Source: Evernia prunastri (lineage: Eukaryota > Ascomycota > Lecanoromycetes > Lecanorales > Parmeliaceae). From it: 64,000 bases of DNA. Made by a program: the position numbers and the translations under genes. Each line of letters begins with the position of its first letter. The first letter of the stretch is position 1. The stretch covers positions 62,001-126,000 of the forward strand of contig NKYR01000091.1 in assembly GCA_003184365.1 (NCBI GenBank), in the 5' to 3' direction. The notes under the pieces were generated by a model that made no database searches, was not told where the DNA came from, and saw only the letters and a list, made by a program, of their open reading frames with translations. Positions 44,844 to 57,201 of this stretch are shown here, piece by piece.

Positions 44844-45878
44844 CTAGTTACACTCCACTCCAAACCACTTCTTCTCCCCTCCCCTCATTTCAAAAGCCAC
44901 TCTCCCTTCCTCCGCCAACTTCCTCAGTACCTCGTCCATGAACGGTTCCAGCGCCATCTCTCTCACCTGTTTATCAATTTCTTCGCCATGCATTGCCACC
45001 ACTAATTCCTTGAGCGTCACGCTTCCGGTTCTCCCCCGTCCCACGGTCTTTTCTTTACGCTTATTTCCATCCAAAACCTGCATGATTTGCCTTTCGCGTC
45101 TCAGCTTTTGCGCCAGCTCACTGGTGATTTTGGCAGGGAGGTTGCTGAGCGCGGCACCGTGGGCAGGATAACCAACAGCACAGTTCTGTGACTGCATCGT
45201 GCGCAACGATGACATGTAGATGTTGAGTTCTTCCACAGCACTGGTTCCGTGACCAAGGATATTGTCCCCAGTGAACATGGCGTTTTCTTCTTCGAGGACA
45301 AAACACATGTGGTCGTCTGAATGACCTGGCGAGTGCACTGCGCGGATGGTGGCACCTTCAACACCGAAGGTTTGCCCGTCCGTGATGGATTGCTGACCTT
45401 TACCCGGCGTATTTTTGTATACCGAAGTGGAGAGGGAGGGATAGAGATGGAGAAGGTCGGGAACTCCGCCGGTGTGATCGCCATGCCAGTGAGTTAGAAG
45501 CACACGGGATAGGGCGATGGATGAAGTGGCGAGAGTGGAAGCGACTGATTCTGCCCATTGGGGGATGCCTTGGCCCGTGTCGATGATAAGTCTTGATGGG
45601 CCTGTACCGACGATGTAGGTATTTGTTCCTTGGAGTGTAAACTGGAGACAGCGTTAGTCGCTGGGGAGCCTTGCGAGAGCAAGCAAACTTGGATTATTGG
45701 GAAGGTGTGGGCTGATGGTTACCTTGCCTGCATTTTGACCCAGCAAACGAATCACTCGAGGGCTCAGTCGCTCCACCTCCTCTAGGTTGGGCAAGTGCTT
45801 TTGCTGCGATGAGAGGTAGTCCTCAAAAGCACAAGCATTGAGCGTTTTGTTGATCTGACGGTAGCCTCCTGCACCCAT
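44844..45878 (-). CDS. Metallo-beta-lactamase-fold thioesterase (ACTE/MdpF type)
   Basis: Two exons (45878..45723, 45641..44844) give 317 residues. The metal site is THWHGDHTGG (HxHxDH), followed by PGHSDDHMCF and FTGDNILGHG with the bridging Asp; downstream PAHGA supplies the last His. Atrochrysone carboxyl ACP thioesterases (ACTE, MdpF, AptB and relatives) have this layout and act in trans: because the partner synthase lacks a TE domain, they hydrolyse the ACP-bound octaketide to atrochrysone carboxylic acid. The gene is divergent from the polyketide synthase, with about 430 bp between the starts, as in known clusters. It is intact. Exon 1 begins MGAGGYRQINKTLNACAFED. Confidence 0.92.
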
Positions 45879-46304
45879 TTTGAATGACTACGAGTGACAA
45901 ATGAAGCGGGTTCTTTTTGACCTGGGGGGGGAGACGCTATTGACCTTTATCGGCCTACAAACTGAGTCAAAACTATCAGAAGGATTCACCGACGAGAACT
46001 TTTCCGTTCGGAGTTCACTGGAGTATCATCGGTGTGCTACTCCGAGATGCAATGCCGAATATAGGCAGCTGCGATGAGGTCAGAGCTGGATTTCCACAAA
46101 GCCGTGTAATTTACAGCAGATTTGCATTCTGTTTCGGAATATTGATCAATGACACCATAATCGATCGACATGCACGGGACCCGAAATGATCCTTGTGACT
46201 CCTGGATTATGGTTAAAGATGGCTCTTCTTGCTCGAGTTCGCACTCCACATCTACCATGCCCATCGACACGCCACCTTCATGTTCTCTATGTGAATCTCG
46301 CAAG
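45879..46304. promoter_or_regulatory. Shared divergent promoter of thioesterase and polyketide synthase
   Basis: A 426-bp region between two divergent start codons. No perfect TCG-N5-CGA was found by eye; near-matches such as TTCGGAGTTC (about 46008) and CTCCGAGATG (about 46041) occur. A G8 run lies near 45925. Confidence 0.6.
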
Positions 46305-49300
46305 ATGAAAGTCATTTACTTTAGCAACGAGTTTCCGCACGATGACCTACAAGATCTACTTCGCCTGCTGCACAACCACAGCAAAGATAGACGTCACGCT
46401 GTCCTGTCTAGGTTCATTGACGAAGCTACTCTGGCCATTCGCGACGAAGTACGGCGGTTACCTACCGCACTCAAAAGCTTGATCCCGCCTTTCGAGACAG
46501 TTTTGAGTCTTGCAGATCATTCAGAACTCCGCAAAGGGCCACTCTCTGGATCTGTAGACGGAGTCTAACTTTGCGTAGTCGAGCTGGCGACATTCATAGG
46601 GTACTTAGTATCCATCCTTTCAAGCGTTCATGAAGTGTTCTCATTGACGCTGCTAGATACCATGAAAACTCCCCTGACAAATTCGACTTCGATTCTGTAA
46701 ACACTTGTCTCACGGGCTTAGGCATCGGTCTATTGGCATCAGCCGCAGTCTCATTATCACCAACTTTGGCAGACATCGTCCTTGCTGGTGCTGAAGTAGT
46801 GCGTGTTGCCTTCCGCCTTGGTGTTGTAGTAGATGAGGTATCGCAAAACTTGGAGCCGCGCGACTTGACAGGCTCACCGGATAGTTGGGCCTTTGTGGTA
46901 CCGGATGTCGCGGTAGATGACGTTCAAAAAGAGCTCGACTCGATACATACAGGGGAGGTCAGTTTGAATTTGTCTCGTCCTGCAGTCACACGTAGTGACC
47001 AATACTCTAGAAAATACCCGAATCCAGCAAGGTCTTCATCAGCGCACTGAGTCGAACTTCAGTGACTGTAAGCGGCCCGCCATCCAGACTGAAAGCTCTT
47101 TTCCTTCGTTCGGAATTTTTCCGTGATCGCAAATCCATCACCCTGCCTGTCTACGGAGGTCTGTGTCACGCGAAACACATTTACACTAAGCAGAATGTGG
47201 ATCGTGTTGTTCGAACAAGCTCAATGGATTTATTGAATTCCAAATTCCCACCGGAGATACCCATCTTTTCGACCGGTACAGGAAGACCATACCAGGCAGA
47301 GAACGCGAGAGGAATGTTTGAACAAATCATCTCGGAACTCCTTACTCAGCCAATCCAATGGGATAACGTTATCCAGGGTGTAGTCGAGCGTGCCAACAAT
47401 ACCGCAGCTTCCGAGTGCCAGCTGCTTGTCTTTCGAATCTCCCTTCCCATCCATGATTTACTGGCAGCTTTGAAATCCGGACCCCAGCCGTTCGAAACGT
47501 CGACACAGGACCTCGTGCCGTGGGTTGTCAAGAAACCTATAAACGAAGGAGCGCCTAGAGGGACGATGCAATCCAAAATCGCGATCGTGGGTATGTCATG
47601 TAGGATGCCCGGAGGAGCGACAGACACTGAAAAATTCTGGGACATTCTGGAACAAGGTCTGGACGTACATAGAAAGATACCGGCTGATAGATTCGATGTA
47701 AGGACACATTGTGATCCTACTGGAAAAAGGCTCAATACCGGCCAAACTCCGTATGGCTGCTTCATTGACGAACCTGGCCTTTTTGACGCACCTTTTTTCA
47801 ATATGTCACCTCGCGAAGCGCAGCAAACTGATCCGATGCAGCGACTTGCCTTAGTCACAGCCTACGAAGCTCTTGAGAGAGCGGGTTACGTCGCGAACCG
47901 AACAGCTGCGACGAACTTGCACCGTATTGGGACATTCTACGGCCAAGCCAGTGATGACTATCGTGAAGTCAATTCGGCTCAGGAAATTAGCACTTACTTC
48001 ATACCAGGCGGATGTCGTGCGTTCGGTCCAGGACGCATCAACTATTTCTTTAAGTTCTCGGGACCGAGTATTAGCTGTGATACCGCTTGTTCTTCAAGTT
48101 TGGCAACAATACAGGTCCGAGTGATGTCTTCGCCTTTAACAAATGAAGAACAGTACTAATGCTTCTATATAGATGGCTTGTACCTCGCTCTGGAGCGGCG
48201 ATACAGACACCGTGGTAGCTGGAGGAATGAACATTCTGACTAATTCCGACGCTTTTGCTGGTCTCAGTAATGGTCATTTCCTTTCAAAGACTCCTAATGC
48301 ATGTAAAACTTGGGACTCCGAAGCCGATGGCTACTGTCGGGCAGATGGCATTGGATCGATCGTAATGAAGAGACTCGACGATGCGGAAGCAGATAACGAC
48401 AATATCCTCGGCGTTATCCTTGCGACTGCGACGAATCATTCGGCTGAGGCCATTTCCATCACCCATCCTCACGCAGGGGCTCAATCTTATTTATATAGGC
48501 AAGTAATGAGCAGAGCAGGGGTGGATCCCCTTGATGTTAATTTTGTAGAAATGCACGGCACTGGCACCCAAGCCGGCGATTCGGTTGAGATACAGTCTAT
48601 CAGCGATGTTTTTGCTCCAATCACGAAGCGTCGCAGCCCAAAACAGCCCCTCTACATTGGCGCTGTCAAGTCGAACGTCGGTCATGGAGAAGCTGTTGCT
48701 GGAGTGACGGCTCTACTAAAAGTTCTACTTATGTTTCAGAAAAGCGCTATACCACCACATGTAGGCATCAAAAATAGCATCAACCCTGGGTTTCCGAAAG
48801 ATTTGGATAAGCGAAACCTTCGAATTCCTTACGAGAAACAACAGTAGCCTCACTTACCTGGGAAGAAACGTGTTGCTGTTGTGAACAACTTCAGTGCCGC
48901 TGGTGGTAATACGACCCTCGCGATTGAAGAAGCACCCATAAAAGAGACTTACGAAACAGCCTCTCGCTCAACTCACGTCATCGCCGTATCTGCCAAAAGC
49001 AAAGTATCGATGAAAGGAAACCTTGAGCGCTTCATTGCTTATCTAGACGCAAACCCAGATGTTTCGTTACAGAATCTTTCGTACTCAACGACAGCTCGAC
49101 GGTATCACCATAATTATCGCGTGGCAGTATCTGCATCGAGCACTGCGCAATTGAGGAAGCAGCTCGCGCCCTGTCTTGAATCAGTCGACTCACACAAACC
49201 GATCCCGACGACGGGCCCGCCCCCTATCGCATTCGCTTTCACCGGCCAGGGATCGTCTCACAAGTCAATGAACCTGGAGTTGTTTCATGATTCCCCCTAT

Positions 49301-51867
49301 TTTCAATCTCAAGTTCTGCATTTGGACTCTCTCGCTCAAGGACAGGGCTTTCCGTCATTCATCCAAGCGATCGATGGGAGTTATCCACAGGATCGTGCAC
49401 ACACACCAGTCGTCACACAGCTTGCTCTCGTCTGCACTGAGATCGCACTCGCTAAGTATTGGGGCTCTCTCGGCGTGAAGCCTAATGTTGTCATCGGACA
49501 CAGCCTAGGGGAATACGCAGCCTTACATGTAGCTGGCGTACTCTCAGCTAGTGACACCATCTATTTAGTTGGCCAAAGAGCTAGGCTTCTTGAGAAGAAA
49601 TGTCAAATTGGCAGCCACAAGATGCTGGCTGTGCGCGGTTCGCTTGCCGATATAAAGAAGAGCGCTGGCGGCAGGTCGTACGAGATTGCCTGTATCAATG
49701 GACGAGACGACACTGTGATCAGCGGAACTCGACAACAGATTGATGCGATATCTGGACCTTTGCAATCGGACGGCTTCAGGTGCCTCAGTCTAGACGTCGC
49801 CTTTGCATTCCACTCGGAACAAACAGATCCTATTCTTGACGAGTTCGAGGATATTGCAAAGAGTGGTGTCCTCTTCCAGGCGCCAAATCTGCCTGTTATA
49901 TCACCTCTGCTAAGCAAGGTTATTTTCGACAACAAGACTGTGAATGCAAACTACGTGCGACGTGCCACCCGGGAGCCGGTCAATTTTCTCTCCGGGCTCG
50001 AAATAGCGCAGGTATTCTCTACTATCGACGAAAAGACCGTCTGGGTCGAGATCGGACCTCATCCTGTCTGCATGGGCTTCGTCAAAGCCACGCTTCCGTC
50101 GGTCAATGTCGCTGTTCCCTCCCTTCGCAGAGGCGAGGATAATTGGATGACCATCGCGAAGAGTCTTAGTGCCCTACATTGCGCTGGAGTAGAAATTGAA
50201 TGGTCTGAATTTCATCGCCCTTTCGAAAGAGGACTCCGCCTCTTGGACCTACCGACGTATTTTTGGAATGACAAAACCTATTGGCTTATGTACAATGGAG
50301 ATTGGGCACTTACCAAAGGTAACACTTACTACGATGCCGAAAAGGAAGTCACGGCGGCACGAGTAATGCCTCTGCCGAGATCTAGTTTGAGAACTTCGAC
50401 CGTACAGCAGATTATCGAGGAAAACTTCCAGGGATCAACTGGGAAGGTGGTTATGCAGGCGGATTTGATGCAGCCAGAATTTCTTGCGGCGGCTAATGGA
50501 CACAGTATGAACGGTTGTGGTGTGGTGACATCTGTAAGTCAATCCCATTCCGTCGACTTGGTTAACATAGTCGCTGATGACGGTGCTTACTTTGTGTATA
50601 GTCTATTCATGCAGACATTGCATACACCCTTGGATATTATCTTTACAGAAAGCTCAAGCCGGATATCAAAATCTTTGGGATGAATGCGGCCAATCTGGAA
50701 GTTCTAAAGGGCCTCGTGGCGCAGAAGAGCCCCAAAACGCATCAGCTCATCCAAGTTTCCGCTGTCACTGCAGATATCCACTCGGGTACCGTCGATCTCA
50801 AATGGCATACTGTTCACTCCAACGGCACAGTCGACGACCCTTTCGCCAGCGCCAATATCTACTATGGTGACCCCGATGAATGGCTCACATCCTGGGTCCC
50901 CAGCACTCATCTAGTTCAAGGCCGCATCCAAACCCTGGAGCGGCTGGCTGAAGAAGGTACTGCTAACAGAATCTCCCATAGCATGGCCTACCGTCTTTTT
51001 GCCAACAGTCTTGTCGACTACAACGCCAAATATCGCGGCATGCAGTCCGTAATCCTTCACGAACTCGAAGCCGTTGCCGACGTCATTCTTACAACAGACA
51101 AAGCTGGCTCGTGGACAGTCCCACCCTATTTTATTGATAGTGTCGCGCATCTCGCCGGTTTCGTTATGAACGTCTCCGACACCGTTGACACTAAGGCAAA
51201 CTTCTACGTCACCCCCGGCTGGGGTACTATGCGTTTCGCGCGCCCTCTTGTCGCAGGGGGTAAATACCGCTCCTATGTCAAAATGATACCGTCAACCGAA
51301 GACCCCAGTCTCTACCTTGGCGACGTCTACATCTTGCAGGATGGCACCATCATTGGCATGGTCGGTGGCATACAATTCCGCCGGTACCCACGCATCCTCC
51401 TCAACCGCTTCTTTTCTGCCCCAGATGAGGCGTCCAAATCTCATGCCACTGTGGCAGCAGTATCAACATCGAAGCCAGCATCTGCTCATTTGGAAACAGG
51501 CCCCAAATCCGCGGTAGTCACACAAGCTGTCCCCTCTACAGAACTCGCACTTGCAAAATCCACCTCAGAGTTGGACACGGTTCCGGTCACGGTTCCAACG
51601 ACAGTTCACGCTAGTGCCCCGGTCCCTCTTGAGTCTGACAGTATATCCGCCAGAGCCATCGCGCTGATAGCTGAGGAAGCTGCGATCGAGCTCGAGGACC
51701 TTCAAGATGAAGCAAGCTTTGGAAGCCTGGGCATTGATAGCTTGATGAGTCTAGTTCTTGCCGAGAAGTTCCGAGATGAGCTAGGTGTTACAGTTTGGGG
51801 GAGTCTATTTCTAGAGTATCCGACCTTGGGAGATTTGAAAGGTTGGTTGGAAGAATATTACAGCTAG
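46305..51867 (+). pseudogene. Non-reducing polyketide synthase, SAT-KS-AT-PT-ACP (atrochrysone type), two nonsense codons
   Basis: Exons 46305..46600, 46657..46957, 47011..48114, 48173..50533, 50602..51867 give 1775 codons. SAT starts MKVIYFSNEFPHDD. KS from about 386 has active-site Cys in CDTACSSS (about 559), then MHGTGTQAGD and KSNVGHGEA. AT about 918-1230 has FTGQGSSH and GHSLGEY (Ser about 1010). PT about 1309-1620 has catalytic His in ANGHSMNG (about 1344) and Asp in PPYFIDSVAH (about 1532). One ACP has Ser in GIDSLMSL (about 1733). No TE, CMeT or reductive domain. This architecture plus the adjacent MBL thioesterase is that of atrochrysone carboxylic acid synthases (MdpG, ACAS, ClaG). 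Two stops interrupt it: TAA at 46566-46568 (codon 88, SAT) and TAG at 48845-48847 (codon 792, just after KS). Both lie inside conserved sequence, so intron models that avoid them delete conserved residues. SAT motif is GLGIG, lacking the GxCxG Cys. Confidence 0.88.
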
Positions 51868-52695
51868 ACGGGGAAAGGCAGTTGGCCGTTAAGATTGTGT
51901 TATAGATCATTGGATTGGAGAAGATAGCGATTTACTATTCGTTGGTCTTTGGCTTTTGGTCGTCGAGACTGAGGCTGGTGACGGGATGCTCAAGCCCGAA
52001 CACACTCTTTTATGAGCATCCCTTATCGTCTTTTATGAAGACACTCTTTAATCTTTGGTATAGGCTTAAACTTGTTGGACCTTTTATAGACACGTATTGA
52101 ACATAGATCCTTAGTCACTGCACAATTTGACATCACCGTTGCCTCCACTTTCTCGAGTGACTAAACTTTCAGTCGACCTCAAAGACATCCTTTCCCAAAC
52201 TCACAGATTCACCCATCCCCCCTAATCCCCTCCCCAAAAAACCGCCCTCCCCTTCTTTTCTACCCCAAAACCTGCACCAACCCACAAACCACCAATTCAG
52301 TCATCTCACGGAGATCCAAAAGCGTCGCTAAAATACATTCCGACCTCCCGTTGTAGAACTGCGAATTACACACGACCACGGAATCCATCTTCTCCGCGTA
52401 TCCCGAGTCTACATTCTAAAGCCCGATGATCCACGCAGTGACGCACCACCAACTCCTGAAGCTAAGTCCCATAGGCTCGAAAAGAGGCCGAATTGCTCCC
52501 AAGAGCCGAGGCTCGCGATCTCCGGCCTTTGCAGCCTTCGGCTTCCGAGGCTTAAGCCACTATCCGTCATCTACAAGTTGCTCCCTAACGCAAGCACCAT
52601 CTTTCAATCCCAGCCGTCAAATGTCATAATTAGACTTCATAAAGCCACTCTACACGAGTTACCACTCTGACACCCGGCTAGAACCGCCAGCCAGC
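51868..52695. other. Intergenic region before the EthD gene
   Basis: About 830 bp, with a C/T-rich stretch at 52210-52270. Contains a TCG-N5-CGA site at 52538. No supported gene. Confidence 0.5.
52538..52548. promoter_or_regulatory. TCG-N5-CGA site (AflR-type) upstream of EthD gene
   Basis: TCGGCTTCCGA, 148 bp upstream of the EthD-protein start, fits TCG-N5-CGA. Chance expectation for this word is about one per 4 kb, so alone it is weak. Confidence 0.4.
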
Positions 52696-53460
52696 ATGGT
52701 CTCCCCCTCCACGTCGCCAATGGGCATCCAGGAACCTTTGAGCGCATCAAAAAGCCAACTCCTTTGCCTGACCATCTGTGGCTACCGGAAGCCAGGCATG
52801 AGCGAAGAAGACTACAGGTATCATATGACCCAGGTTTCGGCGCCGATGACACGCGATTTGATGGTGAAATACGGCGTCGTGCGGTGGACGATGGTGGGTC
52901 CCCTCTGCCTCTGTCGCAACCATTTTCTCCTCCCCTATCTCTCTGATCTTCGGAGCTGAACAAGGACTTGCGGCTGCTCCTCCAACATCCATTGCTGGAT
53001 TTTGACAAGACTGAGTACAAACGCAACGACTTGCTGACGGAAACCCCCAAGATTCACAACACCACCGCCACGCGAGCGCTTATGTCCCAGCTCTACGACC
53101 CGCAATTTGCCAACGTGGCGGACTTCGACTGCTTCAGTCAGGCTGTTTTCAGGAGCCTGGACGACTATAAAAGGATGAAAGAGGATGCGTGGTACAAGGA
53201 GTATTTGGTAGGAGATCATGAGAAGTTTGCTGATACAAAGAGAAGCAAGTAAGTCTAATTATCATAACACACTTCTTTTGTGATCGCGTATCAAGGCGAG
53301 GCGGAGAGGACCGACGTTATAGGTGGATGGGCAAAGTTATGATTGCTGGAATGAAATGGACAAGAAAATGACACTGACTATTTCCGGTGGTAGGATGACC
53401 ATTGGATGGATCGAGGAGTTTGTAAGGGATAAAGCGGTCGTTGATGGGATGGAGGGTTAA
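52696..53460 (+). CDS. EthD-domain decarboxylase (MdpH1-like)
   Basis: Three exons (52696..52893, 53052..53248, 53394..53460) give 153 residues. The first two introns are 158 and 145 bp, longer than elsewhere, but they restore a continuous family-like sequence: GYRKPGMSEEDYRYHMTQVS, RWTM joined to IHNTTATRALM, FANVADFDCFSQAVF, KEYLVGDHEKFADTKRSK and MTIGWIEEFV. The EthD ferredoxin-like fold proteins of this subfamily decarboxylate atrochrysone carboxylic acid towards emodin anthrone in monodictyphenone- and agnestin-type pathways. It lies immediately downstream of the polyketide synthase on the same strand. Intact. The His near residue 41 and the Asp/His pair in VGDHEKF are conserved by pattern, though catalytic roles are not proven. 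Confidence 0.88.
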
Positions 53461-54864
53461 TGGATGACTTAGTAACAGGCACGGATAGTACGAAGCAGGC
53501 AACTGATTGTGGTTCACGCCTTTTCACGGCAGAAAGATAAAGAAATTGCGAGTTTACCTGCTCGAAATGCTAGTCAAGCTACATATCGAGTAGAGACAGA
53601 ATACTAGAAACAGCAGGGTATAGAAGAAATTGTCGTGCGTTCATATGACCCAGCGCCTTGTGCTAAAACCTGTCAACGTCTTCATCCGCAGCTGCCAGAC
53701 CAATAATCTTCTTTCACCCTTCAAGGCTCCTCGAGAGTCATACCCCAATCTGAGTCTCTGGTGCTGCGGTATCCTGGTCGTTGCTTGACTGCTGACTGGC
53801 GACGGTGTACTACTATAGGACTTAGGGGCATTGCATGAATGAGGGGCGCCTGGCTTCACTGACATTGCAAGGTCCTTACCTAGAGTTATTGAAACTTAGC
53901 CCTGACGTCAATCTAAACATGGTTTGATTCGAGTTTGAGCAGGCTAACAAGACCCTTCAAACGTGGGCCGGTCATACAACTCTCCCAATAAACCTACGTA
54001 GGGCCCTACACCCTGTTTCTCGTGCCATGGCTGGACTAGATCGACCGATTGAGATCCAAGAGTCCAATAAGATTTACTCGCCATCCCAAAGGTCTCGAGC
54101 TTCCTTGCTCTAAGAATGGTTTATAAATATCATGGCTATAGCTCGCGAAGGTGTCAAGATATTGCTTCTATTGTATAAGGCTTGTTGACAATTTACATAT
54201 AAGTCTTGGCGTGAGATTGGTCTTCGGGGTTCTCTTTTTCGAACTATGTTAATTCGTGAACAGCATATAGGCCCTTTTTGAGAACGGTCCTTTGCAACTA
54301 AGGCGTAAACTCATTAAAGGTACTAAGAGCCAACTCGACAGCGGATTTTGGACTGCTCCTGATCCTAAAAGACTGTACATTGAGGACAAGTTCACATCTA
54401 GAAAAGATTAATCTACCTAGCTGTCTCTTTAGTCTGAACGTAACAGCCATTGAATCTCAATGGTCTCACCACAAGGGAATTGTGAGAAGAAGAAGACCCT
54501 ATCTCGGTATTTACTTGCTGACATATCATTATCACACGCGGAAAGATGCATTTCGGGCCGAGATACTCTGACATCGGGAATGCGATAGGCAACGGGGAGC
54601 GACACAAGCCTCCGCCGATGAGCACCAATACACCCTCATGTGATGCGTAACCCGAAATGGTATTTTTTACCTCTGGTCAAGGATCGTGAAACATTTCTTG
54701 CCGTGACTCAAGTAGCGAAGGCTTCCAGTCGCTGCAATCGTACCCGCTTTCTTTTCCGTATTTCATCCTATATTCTTCACTTGAAAGGAAAAGACGCAAT
54801 TATATATATCCTGTCTCTCCCCCTCACCGTAGCAAGATTCCCATAGTCCGTCCTCGCCTCCACC
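53461..54864. other. Gene-poor spacer between EthD and anthrone-oxygenase genes
   Basis: About 1.4 kb with only short frames. I see no supported gene. It begins with the EthD 3' region; the last 100 bp are C/T-rich promoter-like sequence. Confidence 0.5.
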
Positions 54865-55457
54865 ATGTCGGCCCAGGTCATCCCCTTGAAAATAGGCTCT
54901 GAAGCCATCGCTGTAATCACAGGTTCATTCCTATCTGGTCAGTATCTATCACTCTGCCCCCTTCCTCCCACCCTTTAACATCATCACTTAGACTAACAAC
55001 CTCACTTACCTGCCTAGGCGCCATGACATCCCTCTCCCTCCTCGTCGTCCCCGTCCTCCTCGATACCAACACCGGCCAACCCTCCCAGCTCGCTACGCAA
55101 TGGGTCCGGGTCTACCACTACGGCCACCAAATCTACCCTGCCATGGCCGTCACGACGTGCCTGTTGTATGGTTTCGCCGCAGTCACGAAGCATGGCGCTG
55201 GGAGTCCGTGGCAAGTGTTTGCGGTGGCGGCAGCTATGACGTTGGGTATGGTGCCTTTTACGTGGGTTTTTATGTCTGGCACGAACAGCAAGTTGTTTTT
55301 TAGGGCAGAGGGGACGGGAGAGGTCGGAAAAGATGGAGAAGGAGAGGTGAGGGGACTCGTGTCGAAGTGGTCTGCGTTGAACTATGTGAGGTCGCTATTC
55401 CCATTTGCAGGAGCGGTCATGGGGTTGATCGGAAGTTTCGAGCTTGTTGTATTTTAG
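54865..55457 (+). CDS. DUF1772 anthrone oxygenase (HypC/MdpH2-like)
   Basis: Two exons (54865..54937, 55018..55457) give 170 residues. MSAQVIPLKIGSEAIAVITG leads into GSFLSGAMTSLSLLVVPVLL (first membrane helix; the intron splits the codon for Gly), then ATQWVRVYHYGHQIYPAMAV. Further helices are CLLYGFAAVTKH, VFAVAAAMTLGMVPFTWVFM and a final FAGAVMGLIGSFELVVF. The FTWVFMSGTNSKLF motif with conserved Asn and the four-helix layout are typical of DUF1772 anthrone oxidases. These oxidise an anthrone to an anthraquinone (HypC on norsolorinic anthrone, MdpH2 on emodin anthrone). Intact. In some relatives this gene and the EthD gene are adjacent or annotated as one; here they are 1.4 kb apart on the same strand. 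Confidence 0.88.
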
Positions 55458-56418
55458 AAAAGCAGAGGGAGGGAAGGGTTTGCTCGTGTTCTTCGTTGAT
55501 CGCGTCTCTGTTCTTACAGGGGTGGAACCTTGTCCAGCGTTAGAGTAGGGGTTCCCATCGTCGGACAGGAAATGCCGGCTTTTTACCCAGCATCTAAGAA
55601 TCCCTCCTTATGGCTCATCGTAGTTTGCGATAAAGAAACATTTACAGCGAGACACACCTGTGGTGATCTGAAAGAATAGAAAATGTAGGCTAAAGGCCGT
55701 TAGCTATGAGGGATAATCGGAAATGATAGAGAGAGAATTAGTGGGAAGGAGGGAGACCCAGTGACAAAACTTCACGAAAAGCCTTGCGTCGTGGCCGACA
55801 TGTCACGTGGATTCTTGAATCTGGAGCTTCATTTGAAAATCACTATCATGCAGTACATGCGCGAGCTCAGGCATTAGGTCTAGTCTGAAATCAACAGATT
55901 TCATGAATCACATAGCCCCCTGACATTAAGCAATTGAGGTGCAAAGAGAATGGGAGGAACTTGTGATCTGCCTTATGTTGTACGTTCTGGGCTCATCAGC
56001 AATGCCATGTTTGTCGTCATACTTCTCCAAATTTCTGCCATTGGTCACGTTTCACAAGGCTGCGCACTGTGATCGAACAGGCAAGGGTCGATGGAGTGCA
56101 CCAACTCTGCAGGCCCCGCTACCTGTCTTAACAGGCAAGGAAGCAATGACAGGTGGCTGTCCTTTTGATATATGCTGAGCGCTAAACGATTCACGGTGAC
56201 CGCGCGGTGGTCTGCAACTCCTACAAAAACCCGAACCGTCAATGCATCAGCATCCAGTGCAGCTCAGTCGTGCTCCGCGCAGGTTCAAAATACCCTCAGG
56301 GCAGAAATATTTGGTGACTGTAGCCCGCTGTATCAACTGACTACTACTTATGTCTCGTCACAAGCCGAAATGTACCCATGCTCAGTGTAGGCCAACTAAC
56401 AATTCTTGATATTCGCTA
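55458..56418. other. Intergenic region, no gene seen
   Basis: About 960 bp; no supported frame. It separates convergent cluster genes. Confidence 0.5.
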
Positions 56419-57201
56419 CTAACCCAAGAGTGGAAGATAAGGATGTAGCCACGGAAAGAAGTGCCTCAGAAGGCTGACAAAAAACAAAAACGGTAGTCCT
56501 GGTGGGACCTTCGCACTTCCTCCGCTGTTGTTCACACTAACATTCTTCATATCGTAGCGATTGTCGGAGTCCTCAGCCGCTTCGACCATACCGGCAGCTA
56601 AGTCAAGGTATGAAACGAAGGTCTCCTGCTCGTCGAAATCGAGTCTGTGACCCCTCTGCCGGTCAAGAGCCAAGCCACCGGGTTTGATGAAGATAGTCGA
56701 AAGCCAGCCTTGCTCAGCACGCAACATACGCTCTTGCAACCTCAAATCTTCGTAGATGTTCGAGTTGGCCCGCAACAAAACCCAATGGAACCATCCCGGG
56801 ATATTGCAACAAAGCTCGTCCGTGAGGCTGGAGGAAGATAGCACGACGATCTTTGGTAGCTTTGTACGCGGATTCGCCTCCGCTTTGAGTTTTGCTAGGG
56901 CGGATACGAGGGTGATGGTAGTATCCTGGGAAAGACGGCAGCCAGGCACATTGTCATTCATAGAGACAGCAAGGAATGCAGCTTTACAGCCACGGATGCA
57001 GCTCGCGAACAAGTCTGCATTGTCAAGCTGCCCTTCGAAAATCTGCACATGGTTGGTCTCCACGGCTTCAGGGAACATGCGTGTGAGCTTTGCTTTGTTG
57101 CGGCAGTAAGCGTGTATGTTGGTGTTATGAGACTGAAGAAGCACTTGAATCAGTGAGCTGCCACAGTTACCGGTGGCACCAAAAATGGCGTAGTCGGTCA
57201 T
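56419..57201 (-). CDS. AvfA-like NAD(P)-binding oxidoreductase
   Basis: Intact single exon of 260 residues. MTDYAIFGATGNCGSSLIQV gives the atypical-SDR (NmrA/AvfA) dinucleotide motif GATGNCG. NTNIHAYCRNKAKL holds the residues that favour NADP(H), followed by CIRGCKAAFLAVSMND, KIVVLSSSSL and FIKPGGLALD. The end (FLFFVSLLRHFFPWLHPYLP) is hydrophobic, as in the aflatoxin averufin oxidase A family. AvfA and its monodictyphenone relative MdpK act as accessory oxidoreductases on anthraquinone-derived intermediates; the exact reaction is not settled. A TCGGACTCCGA site lies 413 bp upstream. Confidence 0.88.
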   Translation of the reverse strand: MTDYAIFGATGNCGSSLIQVLLQSHNTNIHAYCRNKAKLTRMFPEAVETNHVQIFEGQLDNADLFASCIRGCKAAFLAVSMNDNVPGCRLSQDTTITLVSALAKLKAEANPRTKLPKIVVLSSSSLTDELCCNIPGWFHWVLLRANSNIYEDLRLQERMLRAEQGWLSTIFIKPGGLALDRQRGHRLDFDEQETFVSYLDLAAGMVEAAEDSDNRYDMKNVSVNNSGGSAKVPPGLPFLFFVSLLRHFFPWLHPYLPLLG

